From Sarocladium kiliense (lineage: Eukaryota; Ascomycota; Sordariomycetes; Hypocreales; Sarocladiaceae): a stretch of 64,000 nt of DNA. The stretch lies in the NCBI GenBank assembly GCA_030734395.1, contig JAUZTG010000017.1, positions 248,001-312,000 of the forward strand. Direction: 5' to 3'. The translations under genes and the position numbers were made by a program. How positions within the stretch are numbered: the stretch's first letter is position 1; the number at the start of each line of letters is the position of its first letter. The notes below the pieces were generated by a model. That model made no database searches. It was not told the origin of the DNA and saw nothing but the letters and a program-made list of their open reading frames with translations. Shown here piece by piece: positions 1-11,333 of this stretch.

Positions 1-25
1 GTTCTTCTTCGGACTGCAGGACTCC

Positions 26-3000
26 ATGGAGGCTGTCGGACTTGGTGTAGGGCTGGTTCCAGTTGCTTTCAAAGCTTACCACGAACTCAGCGCCTACATT
101 GATTCCGTCAAGAATGCCGACTCCGAGACCGAGTCGCTCACTCGGCAATTGAGCCAAGGACGAAAGTTGCTCAGCGTGATCGCCGAGACAGCGAACAAAA
201 CTGGTCCAATCCAGAAGAGCCTCGAGGAACTCATCGTCGAAACCTTCCGACGTCTACACAGTGAGCTAGACGCTGCCGCGAAAGTCATTTCGAAAGCACG
301 AGGGACATCAGATCTCTCATCACTTCAACAGACTCCGGCGTCTTTACAGAAGACGAAGAAGTATACCTATCATTGGAGAAGAGACGACATTAGGAAGCTG
401 CAACAGCACCTATCCACCTGTGACACGCACCTCTGTGTCATACTGCAGACTTATAGCCTGTGAGTTTTGCAAGTCCCAAAGGCACGTCATATATATTATC
501 TTGATGTTGATGGTTGTGACACAGTTGCGCTGCTAGAGTCGCTCACGCAGAGACAACCCGTCACCTGGTTGAAATCAAGTCGGCCATCCAAGGACCGAGT
601 AACCTTGTGAGTCCAGCGTGCACGACGACTCCCGAGGCGATCTAACTCCTGGGATAGCGTACTATCAGCAGCAATCATATCACATACCAACAACAAGTTG
701 TAACCAATACATGGGTCGCTCCCGTCACCAAGTCAAAGGTTCGTTCTCAGATCAAAGACCCTTGGCTGTCGGACACAGCTACTGCCCATGAGTGCCGTTG
801 CCGACGCAAGGGTCGCGTCACGCGATCTTCAGCTGTGACCCGATGGTTCTCGGTGGATAAGGAATACAGGACAACAACCACACATGATGCAGGGTGCATG
901 TACTATGGCTTGGAGACTTCGGGGACCGAGCAATTGTACACATTGACGATCAACGGTCGCAACCTTTCGAGTCGCCTCCCGACCGCAATCGCTCTCAGCA
1001 TTCACATGGCAAGTACTCGCTTCAATCAGTGGTCCATCTCGCCGCAAATGCGAACCTTCAACTTCATTGACCTCGAGCGTTCCCCAGCAATTCGACTGTT
1101 TGATCTCGCTGATGATCTAGAGGACATTGAGTGGGACGATCCGGTCATGGAGAAGAAAGCACGCTCATACTGGCACCACCACCTCATCAAGGTTTTCCAG
1201 ACTGGCAAGGCGTCTCCTTTTGACGTCGACCACAAGACGAACAGGCCAATACTTCACTTCCTTCGCTTCTCTGCACATCGCAATATGACGCCTTATACAA
1301 GGCTTATCTGGGAAACACTTCACCAACTCCATTTCCCTGAGCATATGCTGCTGTGTAATGGCCTGCAAGTGACTTTGTCCCCAGATGGCATGAGCCTTCG
1401 CGCATTGGCTTACACAGTTTAGGCAACCGTGGGCATGGAACTTTTCGAAGAGCCTTCCTCTCGAAGGAACAAGGCTAAGTCCCGAGTTGCTTCCTTGGAA
1501 TATCGAGCGGTGGCTCGAGCCGGAGGATATTCCTGAAGCCTTACTCGAAGGCAAAGCCCCAGCTGACGGTAAGCTTGGACGCGCATTCGTTCTCGTGATG
1601 ATTATGAATCAAAGAAGGTCGCTTCTCGAGAGTAAGTTCTGATGAAAGGGAGTGCATGGTGAGGTGCCCGCAAGGCTAAGTTCTCGACAGGTTCAAATGT
1701 CGGCCTTTTGTGTCAGGCTATCATCATGCGTTCGGGTTCGAAGGCTATCGAACTTCTTGACGATAATGTTTGTTCGTGGAACGAGCCATTCCTCAGCGAC
1801 ACGAGCAGCATTTGTGCTATAGATCTGGCTATCATGTGGTTTCCAGAACTCATGAACACCCTCCTTCAGGACGCAGCCAGCTCTGATCCACGACTTAATC
1901 GACTGAAATTGCCCCGCCCACACCCGTCCCAACACTCGTTCCTGGAGGTTGCCATCAACTTTGGTTTGCGGCATGGCCATCGGTTGGGAATGGCAACTAT
2001 GCAAGATTACCTTGCAATGGTTTACCACGCGCTGGATAGAGACCACCCAGTCTACTTCCACCGCATAGCTTGGCATCTCGATGTTGCCGTAGATGTAGTC
2101 ATGTTGCATCTAGCAGATAGACGCCATCGGCTTCTCGAGTTTGCTAGGAGACGACTTCAGCAGTCGAAAAGGAGGTCTCCTGACATCCTCGAGGAGATCT
2201 TCGTCGATGAGAAGGTCGAGGAGGTTCTACAAGCCCTTCTTAACGAGAGCATTTCTGTTCCGGAAGCGCTGCAACCGCGCAACTTGCATAGCTCGACACC
2301 ACTCGCCAGCTCAGTCTTCGAATACGCATGGCATTCCGAGGATCTCTGCGATCGCTTAGAAGACCTTGGGTTTGATCCTGAGGGATTCATCAGGAGTCGC
2401 TGTCGCAATGGCCCATTTCCCATGGCACCTCTATTATCACCGTTGAGGTGGAACTCCTGGAAATTCCTGTGGCTAGAGCATCTTGTCAAAGTATCGCAGA
2501 CAGAAATTGGCCATACTGCCATCATATGTAACGATCTCTCTGGACATCAATCGGGGGCCAACCGACCTGGAGCCAGTGAGCCCCTCAGATCTCCAATGAG
2601 GACTACGGGATCGTCATTTTTGCACACCTTAATGGCGTATCTAGGCTATTGCATCCCTGGGAAACGGGCTGCCGGATTTGTCCTCCCGAGTGCCGACATC
2701 TCAGCTATAGCCAAACCTCATCTTCAATCTGGAGTTCTGGACAGCTGTTCGTGTTCGTGTTCTGTCTCAGGATGCACACCTTTGACTGTGTTTATTAAGC
2801 CGGTCCTTATCGGTCTCTTACAGGAGAGCTTGGATCTGTACCTGGAGCGAGTTACGCACTTGGTGCGAGTCATCGAGATGATTTTCGGCGATGGAGGAGC
2901 AGCTATGGCTCCCGTTCTCGAGGTTTTGCGAATCTCCACGTTTGACTGTCTCGGCTGTCGCCATACCTGCTGCAAGAGCCCTATGGATCGATACATCTAT

Positions 3001-3414
3001 GGCTATTCAAAGCAATGGCCTTGTGAGAAGCAAGAATTAGAGGATCATGAGGAAATACATGCGGAAGATGCTGAAAAGCTCGGCACTCTTGAGCACATCT
3101 TATCCGAGTCGGAGTCGAATATGGCCGACAAAGGCTGGGGCGCTCTGGAGTTTGTTACATCACGCTGGATGCCGATGATAAAGGAGGCTATCCGAGAGCA
3201 GGAAGAAAGGCAGCTGAGTGCTATGGAGATAGAACGCATCAGGGACATCGGAGTCAAGTTGGACGTCGCCCTGATGCCTCTACAAGCTACGGGAGTTGAA
3301 CATGATCGGAACGGCGATGCTGATTATGGAATCTCATGCAACCTGAATCCTGCCGAGACGGATGAGCAGCGACTAGCTGCTGTCATCGAAGCGGTAGATC
3401 ACATCTGTTCGTAG
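26..3414 (+). CDS. HeLo-like N-terminal, cysteine-rich fungal protein (five exons)
   Basis: I join exons 26-459, 525-606, 658-1354, 1395-1631 and 1691-3414, which gives 1057 codons in one frame. The first four introns are short; the third (1355-1394, 40 nt) is the least certain. The N-terminus (about residues 1-110, with a YIDSVKNA stretch) resembles the HeLo-like/fungal STAND N-terminal domain, a helical module of fungal NLR-type and cell-death proteins. After it comes a CRCRRKGR motif (about residue 220), of a kind often seen after this domain in fungal ankyrin/NLR-like proteins. Near the C-terminus are two Cys clusters, CSCSCSVSGC (about residue 835) and CLGCRHTCC (about 903). I see no NACHT or NB-ARC P-loop and no ankyrin repeats. 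A role in non-self recognition or signalling is family-based inference only. The ATG lies 25 nt from the window edge, so a further upstream exon cannot be excluded. Confidence 0.7.
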
Positions 3415-3452
3415 CAACTCCTTGACCATTAGATACTGCAGTCTGAATTCAT

Positions 3453-4962
3453 TTACAACAATGGACTCTTAACCTGGGTACCCTCGGGTAGCTTGAAGTG
3501 CGTCTGGATGCCACCCCAGCTTTCTTCACTGTAACCTTCTTGCACCTTCTTACACGTCCTTAATCCCCATTCCGTCACCCCCATCATTAGACAGCTCTCA
3601 AACATGAAGGCGCAACTGCCTGATCCTACTTTCACCGGCTTCAGATCAGCGTTTCGAGCACCCTCATTGCTTTCGGCGTCTGGTCCGTGCCCGCTCATGA
3701 CATTGTGCAGGCTGGCACCTCCCGGTACAAAGCCACCAGCCCCGCCCTTCTTTGCATCATAGCCACCCTGGATCAAGCCCATAAACTCGCTCATAGTATT
3801 GCGATGATACCAGGGTGGACGGAAGGTTTCTTCTCCTACAAGCCAACGTGGAGGGAAGATGACAAAGTCTGCAACGGCAGTGCCAGCAACCGGCGATGGA
3901 GCAGACAGTACTGTAAAGATTGATGGATCGGGGTGGTCGTATGAGATAGTACCAATCGTGTTGAATCGGCCAAGATCGTATTTGTACGGATAGTAATTGC
4001 CATGCCATGAGACAACATCGAAGGGTGTGTGTGCCTGTTTTGTCTCAAATAGCGCGTTGTTGAACTTGACGGTCACGGTATATGTGTTTGGCCCCTCGTG
4101 GGCGGTGGCACCGAAGTCCTCTGAGAAACTGGCTAGTGGTGCCTGGAAATCGCGAGCATTTGCAAGACCATTCGAGCCAATAGGCCCCAGCTCTGGAAGT
4201 GCAAAATGCCCTTGGTAGAGCTCCAACGCATACCCTCGAGCCGGACCCGATGGGAGAAGAACTTGGTACTTGACACCGCGCGGAATCACGCAGATCTCCA
4301 TTGGCCGGACCAGAAGCCACCCGAACTCGGTCCGTATATCTAGGTCACCTTCCTGGGGAACAATCAGAAGGTCGCCGTCGGCAGAGTAAAAGGCCGACTT
4401 CTCGTCCATACTCTTTCCGGCTGCGTAGACGTACATGCCGAGTCCTTGCTTCAGTGTGGAGTCCCCAGCGCCAGCAACAAGTCTCATCCCTGATGAGAAA
4501 TCATCACCCTTTGAATCATTGTGGTCGAAAGGGTCCCAGCGGAGCTGATTTGGAATATAGTGCAGCTTTCCCTCGCCTTGATGGACCCCGGTGACGCCTT
4601 TCAGTCCTCGTGTCCCATCTTCACCATCGGGAGCGGCCTCGTCGCCAGCCGTAGGCTTATAGGGAGGGTGCGCACAAGAAGGCAGTATTCTGTATAGCCA
4701 GGTTTGCTTATTTTGGTGCCGTGGTGCCGTGAAAGCCGTGCCGGATAGTTTCTCTGCGTAGAGTCCGAAGGGCGGCTTCTGAGGGGAGTTCTGTCCGATC
4801 GGGAGAGCCCCATCAACAGCTTCCGACCTGTGAACAAGCAGTCAGTACATATCAAAGCTAAGAGGCGCCGCAAATTATCCAGGGGAGTTCTCACTCTAAG
4901 TGGGAGTCAAAGCCGCTTTGGTAGCGGTACTTCTCCTTCGTTTCAAAACTGGTGACTAGCAT
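3453..4962 (-). CDS. hmgA: Homogentisate 1,2-dioxygenase
   Basis: Exons 4962-4895 and 4827-3453 encode 480 residues. The enzyme opens the ring of homogentisate to maleylacetoacetate in phenylalanine/tyrosine catabolism, using non-heme Fe(II). The first exon carries the typical KYRYQSGFDSHLE start, and the join continues into SEAVDGALPIGQNSPQ, a hallmark of the family. The C-terminal half has the iron-ligand regions PPWYHRNTMSEFMG (His and Glu) and LHNVMSGHGPD (His). It is slightly longer than the roughly 445-residue animal enzyme; the extra residues lie around a GDEAAPDGEDG loop after the RILPS segment. The usual partners (fumarylacetoacetase, maleylacetoacetate isomerase) are not next to it. 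The 67-nt intron has a good donor (gtgaga) and acceptor (cacag). Identification is secure. Confidence 0.96.
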
Positions 4963-5506
4963 TGTCGCTTCTCCTTGCAGGGGTGCACAGGCGAGAAAGT
5001 TACGAAGGTTTCATGGCAAGGCGATCAAGATGGGAGCAGGTGTCACTGTTTTATGTCCGAGGGGTCAGATCGGCTTATTCCTCGACCTGGGGACGCATAA
5101 ACCTTCCTGGGATTGACAAGCTTGTGCTCTGGCGCAAGATTCCGGAGGTTGACAGGCGGCCCGATGGTAGCCGGCGGGGAACTTGTCGGCGCTGTTCCGC
5201 ACATCGGCATTATCGGGAGCACCAACAAGGCATCTGGCCCTCAACCACGACACTTACAACTACGCTCGACGCCGCATTAGACGAATTGAACACTGCTTGC
5301 TTCTTCTTGATCTATTCATATCGTAGTCTGAGACAGGTAAATGGTCAAGTCATGTGTATTCCCGCTATCTCTTGAACCACGGCTGTGACAGTTTCGAGCA
5401 TGTCTAATCGTACACCGAGCTCCCTCCTACGTAGCGGTGCGACACCAAAGCAGGACTCAAGCAAGAACCATTAGACTGCAACCAAGGGCAGGGAGCTAGA
5501 GGCGCA

Positions 5507-6230
5507 CTACTCCTCCTCAGTCTTCTTTGCCTTCTTGCCTTTCTTTTTACCGCCACCATCACCAGCAGCAATTGTCTTTTGGGGTGAAAGAACAACCTGC
5601 AGGCGAGTCCAATGTTCCTCTTCCCAAATGAAACCTTTCAAGAACTTGGCATCGCCAAGTTCATCTTCTGACTGTAACGAAAGTCAGCTCGTGATTCGTG
5701 TAGGGGCCCGGGCCAGTTTCCGCTGATCTGACCTTGGTCTTGTATCGCTTGTGGATTGCCTTCATTGCATCCTTGATAGTCACGCCCTTGAAATTGCTAG
5801 CGGAAATTGTTGCGTCGCCGAGTTCGAACCAGAGGTCGATCCTCTTGACTGGGGGCTCCGTCAAGAACTCGTCCAGCACTGCAGGGTCCTCTACATGATC
5901 AGGAACAGGTGACGTGTTGACCATCCTATAAGAAAGGGTGTAAGTCGAAGATAACATGGTCATGCAGACTCCCGGTTGGGCGGAACTTACCATCCGGTCT
6001 GTTGTGTCGCAATTGGAAGCTTCACGGGCGTCTTGTTGGCCTCTGCGTCCCGGCTTGTCAGCAGTCACGAGCGCGCAGGTCGGTTTCTCGATTTACGCAC
6101 CAAGCTCCTGGATCTTTGATACACCGGGGGCAGCGGCGGAGCTCTGTCTCCTCTTGGCGGCGTCCTTCTTGTCCACAGGTGAGTCCAGACCCTGGACAGC
6201 GGAGTCGATCTTGGTGAGTGGTTCTGTCAT
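5507..6230 (-). CDS. Small conserved protein with lysine-rich tail, function unknown
   Basis: Four exons (6230-6101, 6042-5991, 5925-5733, 5668-5507) join in phase to 178 residues. The three introns are 58-65 nt and use acceptors gcag, atag and tcag. The core contains IDLWFELGDATISASNFKG and a following amphipathic segment, then FIWEEEHWTRLQVVLSPQ. The protein ends in an alternating Lys/Glu tail (KKKGKKAKKTEEE). I do not recognise the family. The compact, ordered core and the intron pattern with preserved phase argue that it is a real conserved gene rather than a chance reading frame. The basic tail could mean nucleic-acid or ribosome contact, but this is a guess. A purine-rich stretch lies upstream in its promoter side. 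Confidence 0.75.
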
Positions 6231-9200
6231 GCTGACTGAGTGGTTATGAAGTAGCTTGATCGCGAAGAGATCAAGGCTTCTGAAATCTGTTTGGGCAATT
6301 CATTGTCAATGCTTGAGCTTAATGACGTTGAGGAAGCCGTAAGCGGGGTAGTTGTGATGCCTCCCAAGCCTTTGAACAACAGGCGAATTTGGATGGTCTA
6401 ATTGAGGGGCCAATGTGACAGCGTTGCGACGAGGACTGACCTTGATATTAGCTGCGAAGCGGAGATGTGATCACGTCTCTGAGGATCAATGATGAAGATG
6501 GGAAGAAAGAAGAAGAGGAAGAGGAGAGAAGAGCAGAGGCGGGGAGACAGGGTAGATGAGGGCAGGCAGGGAAGAGCAAGGGGTCCGAGAGGGGTTGCCT
6601 GTTCCTGCCTCAGACCTTCACATGATGTAAGTCCCTGGTACGAAGCCTTTGGCGGACGCCACGACTGGGGATGAGGTACCAGTGCATGCCGTCCCGGGAA
6701 GGGTGAGGAGCGAGAGCGGAGTCAGGAGTGAGATGCAAGTGTATCATGTGTTAGGCATGGTGTGGTGTTGACGGCGGTGGTGCTATCATACAGGACCTTG
6801 GTCCGATGGAACTAAGATGGCGCAGGTGATCGGACGGGAAGCTTTGCGAGCTCCCCTCACGGTAGACCGTTGATTGAGGAGGCTGTACATATGATATGCG
6901 CTCGTGTACATGCATTCCGGTGCAACTAAACACTGTGGTTGTTGTACTGGATGGTAGGGAGTGCGGGGCTCTGAAGATGGTCACGCGCTATGATGGCATC
7001 GACAAGACCCGGATGGAACGGATCAGGGCGCGTAGCTGCATTGCTCCAGGCACGGATGCAAGCAAGGTAAGCTCGAGGACAGCTCCGCCTTGGGAGCTCT
7101 GTGTGCATTGGCCAGTACCAGTTGTTGAGGTTCATACCAATGTGCCAATTTGGATTGAAAAGCCCACGTCTTCGAGCAGTTCATCTTGTGGTCGTCTCGT
7201 TCGGCGGCCGGTGAGACGCTGGACTCGCGTGACACCGTTGTCGCATTGCGTGAGACGGAAAGAGAACAGCTCCGGTTCGGGCTTAGCGACCGGTTGCTTG
7301 TACTGTATCATAGTGGACTTTGCAGGGACCCGTGGGAGACAGTACTGCACGATTACGGGGCTACTGAGAGCTGGCCTCCTCTGTTGCTCTGGGGTAAAAT
7401 CCGGGGAAGCCTGTCTGGCCCCACTGACGGAGAGAGCTGGCTGGGCAGGTTTGGATAGGTTGGAGTGGTTGTGCATCAATCTGAGATGGATGATGGTGTT
7501 TTCCGGATTAAAATCGTTCAGCTTGCATTCGAATTGAGGCCGCTGAAGTTTGCTCGTTTTACGGAGATCTGAGTCGCTGGGGTTGGTCGGTAGCAGAAGG
7601 GAGGGGATCGCCCTGCCAATGATTGATGTGTCGTGTGGTGCTGTGGTGCGGTGGAATGCTGCTGGAGATGCGGGGCTTCAGTGTCTGGGCCCAGTGATCC
7701 AGGGCAGTCCGCGTCAAACCTTGGACGGAAGCGTGCGTCCTGGTGTGGCGTGCTGATGCGGCGATCCGTATCAGACGACGGCCACATGACCACCTGACGC
7801 GCTGGGTGCACCTGCGACATCGGCTTGCCAACCCCCATCACAGAGCTTGAAGCAGGCAAATGTCAACGATGCTTTCACAATGGCTTCGAGATGAAAGCGA
7901 TTGAAGGTATCTCTTCACCTTTTGTCGACTCAATTGATAAGATCCGGTTGTCATGGAGCCCAGAAATAGCTGGGTGTCAACTCAGGCGAGCTCTAGGTGA
8001 CGCAACTCTCCCGCCCCACATCATGACTAAGGAGTTTCCGCAGCATCTTTACATTGCGACACAGCAAATGTTACGGTGGAGGAGAGCGAGTTCTGCACGG
8101 CGGGTTACGACACCGAGCTCTTCGAACGAGACATCACAATGCACTTGGATTACTCTCTCGGGATCAGTGGCTTAGGGGGTTTTCTTCCGACCGGGTAAGC
8201 CGCTGAACGGTACTCAATATACGAAAGCGCGAGAACAACCACCGGCGCAAGACGTTCACGACGATGATCCTTTGAGACGACCGCACCCAACGCAACGTGT
8301 TGCATGACAGAACTGTGATCATTGTATCGATACGTGCGGCCACTTCTGGGTATCCGAGGCTGGGATGATATGTGAATATGTCTGCGTTGTGCCGCTGGTT
8401 CGGGTCGGCCAGGAGCAGAAGAAGTCCCAGGAAGTCTGTGGCCATGGCTGCCGCAATTTGTTATTACGGAACATTTGCTTTCTCGACACGTGCGTGGCAG
8501 ATCCTTTTATCGGCGTCAAAGCTACGCTGATTGGGCGAACACAGGTGATCTGTCAAAGACGCCACGCGATGCATACTCATGCAGCGGATGTACGACATCT
8601 TACGCGAGCCGTCCATGGATGATTAGGCCCACGTACTCCGTACGAACGTTGGATAGCTACTTCGCGAGTCGTCGTCATCCAGCACGTGCCCATCTCTGGC
8701 CCCCATCGGACATGCCATCCTATACTGCACATCAACCCAATGACTAAGGGGTGGCTTGTCTTCCCTAAAAAAGATCTGCTAAACTGGCTTAACACGGGCC
8801 CTGCTCCGTATGGTCTTTGTCCATCTGGGGAAGGAGGAAGTGTCGAAGTGTCGAAGCGCGATATGTGGTGCAGCGAAGCAGGCCGCGTCGTCGTCCGCCC
8901 ACCATGCCCTCTCGCATTCACTTGCTTGCGCACTTTTGACCTCAACTCCACCCTCAACTTTTAGACACTTCCCCTCTGGTACCGGTAAGCGTCACTTTGC
9001 CCGAGTAGAGCTCTTACGCACAGACAATAGACAGGGCCGGTCCAGGTAGCGAAGATGTGGCGGTGCAGCAGGCCGTCAACATCCCCAGAATTGGCAAGGA
9101 TGCTTAATTTAAAGTAGAAGATGCTCAATAACCGACTTCGTCCATGTCGGCATCTTGATTTTCATTCCAGAATCAACCGTTATAAATGTGAGAAAACAAA

Positions 9201-9820
9201 ACGGGTACTCCATCCGTATCTGGGCTACTTTGCGCTGTGGCAATTCGTCCACGCAAGCTCCCCTATTTCGTCCATCCCACTTACACACAAGCCCCCCACG
9301 AGCGGTAGTCGGACATTCCATCCCGTCAGCACTGCAAGACAGACAAGCATTTTTCCAGCGGGAAGAAGCATAACCGGGAGACCCAGCACTAGACTAGAGG
9401 AGCAACTCAGTCTAGTAGATTGGCTGTGGTGCGCGTCCCCATTTCGGTGTTTTCCTTGATGTTCAGTGGTGTTCGATCTCGCTGCCCCGCCTATTAGGGG
9501 CCACTGGGAGGAGGGGACGCGCAATGCCGCCGCCTCCAAGTCAACGTCAGCTTGTGTACGAGGACTAAGGAGGATTGAATTCGCACACGCACGCGCACTA
9601 TTGAGAGACATACGTACGCAAAAAGCCGGGAAGAGGGAAAACAAGGACAGCATCCTTTTGTACCGTCTGCTCGCCTTCCTTTCATGTAGTAACACCTCGT
9701 CTACATTTCTCGCTCGTTTGGAAGGATCAACAAGAAAAATATGATGCCGGATGCTCTCATGGAATATTCACTCCTGATCTCTCGGTGAGAGCAATTCTCT
9801 CGCGGTCATGACAAGAAGAT
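6231..9820. other. Gene-poor interval of about 3.6 kb
   Basis: No reading frame here has convincing protein character. The longest, 6896-7537 (+), reads as low-quality sequence rich in Ser, Arg and Cys without motifs. A strongly purine-biased tract runs about 6487-6600. CACGTG E-box palindromes occur at 8487-8492 and 8683-8688. The stretch may hold the promoters and leaders of the flanking genes, a non-coding transcript, or decayed sequence. Nothing further is supported. Confidence 0.5.
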
Positions 9821-11206
9821 ATGCCACCTCCGCTTGGCTGTCCACTGAGGACCCCGGCCACTACTACAAGCACTACGAACCTTCACATCTCCAACAAACC
9901 ACCCTTACCTACATCCATAGCCCGGGGAATACCGAACCGCAAGAACGACGCCCAGGTTCTTGTACCGCCTCTAGTTGCCGGTGCACTGGTTGCTGCCTTT
10001 GCTCGTGCCGTAGCAGAAGGACTGGGAAACGAACTACTCACACATTATTACCTTACGACGGCAGGCGAAGGAGGGTCAACATCGAAAGTGGTGAATGTTG
10101 ACAGGGTCCTGGATCGGCTATTGGCAGAGTTCACTCGTGCTCTGTGGGATGAGCTGTTCGACTTTTACACAGCCACGGACCGTGGATTCACGAGACAGGT
10201 TGCCTTACTATTTGATGGACCAATTCGGCAACTTGTGTTGGTCTTGAATGGACCCGAAACTGCGGCTTGTCTCCTCGACCATATTGGTCCAGGACTATCC
10301 AGGAGAAAGCCGACATGGTCGAAGGACGCTGCCGGCATCGAGCTCGTTTTGGCCTTACAGCTTGTGTGTGGCTATTGGCATCGCGAATACCCCGAGCTAT
10401 CGCCTGGAGGATCACCGGAGGATATATCGAGGGTCCTCTGTAATCGACTGGTAAACGGTCAGGCCTCCCGCGGATTGGTAAACAACATACGAAAGGTGCT
10501 GCTGTCACCTCATTTTGTCCAGATGCATCTCTTTGAGACGGCCATTTGGGACCGCTTACTGAGAAGGAGGAGACCACCGCCTCGTGACGGGTTTCATGTC
10601 GCACAGTTCCGATTCGAATGTCAGCTTGCTATCAGGCCTGGTGAATATGCCTCGCCAGATGACATCGACATTGCGGCCCGGCAGGCTATTACCGGGATAT
10701 CAGCAGAGTGCCAAACCAGCAAAGTTTCAGATTACGTCGACAAGCACTGGCAACGATGCGGGAGACTCGTTCTTGCAGGGCTTAACGATGCCGTCAAGGC
10801 CGCCTATCTCTCTTATGAACAGGGCGACGGCTTTACGGGCATGTCAATATGGGATGGTAGTACTGGCGACGGCAAAGACGTCTTCTGCCCAGGTCTTCGA
10901 CTGCTTCACTTCGAGATTGAAAGTGGCTTTGTCCAGTTAACCGCCTGCGCATGGGCACATTCACTCATTGACATCTTTCAGCAAATGGCATGGACATGTG
11001 CAGCGCTGGGGTCGGCACCCTTTGGAGGAGGATGGGCCGCCGAGTCCACAGTCGAGATTACAGAAGGAAATTATGACGGGGACACAATGTTCTTCAACTG
11101 CAGTATGGCGCATCAGCCTGTAGCTCATGGGGAAGGTGCAGCGTGGTTGGGAGAGATACCCAACGCAGTTATAGCAAGAGGGTTTCCATTTGACTTGGAA
11201 TCTTGA
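9821..11206 (+). CDS. Orphan 461-residue protein, function unknown
   Basis: This is a single uninterrupted frame with an ATG (gaagatATG). After a Pro/Thr-rich start of about 45 residues it is predominantly hydrophobic and helical (for example VAGALVAAFARAVAEGLGNEL). Middle segments are rich in Trp, Cys and His. The C-terminal region ends with WLGEIPNAVIARGFPFDLES. A motif like NAVIARGFP is reminiscent of an internal segment in some large fungal NLR-like or ankyrin proteins, where more protein normally follows; here the frame stops directly after it. It could therefore be a short relative or a truncated remnant of such a protein. No catalytic motif is visible. Length and composition make it likely to be translated. 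Confidence 0.6.
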   Translation: MPPPLGCPLRTPATTTSTTNLHISNKPPLPTSIARGIPNRKNDAQVLVPPLVAGALVAAFARAVAEGLGNELLTHYYLTTAGEGGSTSKVVNVDRVLDRLLAEFTRALWDELFDFYTATDRGFTRQVALLFDGPIRQLVLVLNGPETAACLLDHIGPGLSRRKPTWSKDAAGIELVLALQLVCGYWHREYPELSPGGSPEDISRVLCNRLVNGQASRGLVNNIRKVLLSPHFVQMHLFETAIWDRLLRRRRPPPRDGFHVAQFRFECQLAIRPGEYASPDDIDIAARQAITGISAECQTSKVSDYVDKHWQRCGRLVLAGLNDAVKAAYLSYEQGDGFTGMSIWDGSTGDGKDVFCPGLRLLHFEIESGFVQLTACAWAHSLIDIFQQMAWTCAALGSAPFGGGWAAESTVEITEGNYDGDTMFFNCSMAHQPVAHGEGAAWLGEIPNAVIARGFPFDLES

Positions 11207-11333
11207 CGACGCATCATGACATAAAGTGTCAACGCTAGGGGTCTATCCCAAGGGTTATATGATTCATCATAGCTTCTCGAGATGCGGCGTTCTAGACAGG
11301 AGTATACAGGCCATTGTTGCAAGACTTTTCATT

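Noticed and set aside
6896..7537. 213-codon plus-strand frame
   Set aside because: Composition is Ser/Arg/Cys-heavy without domains, and both strands are open over much of it, which suggests chance in GC-rich sequence.
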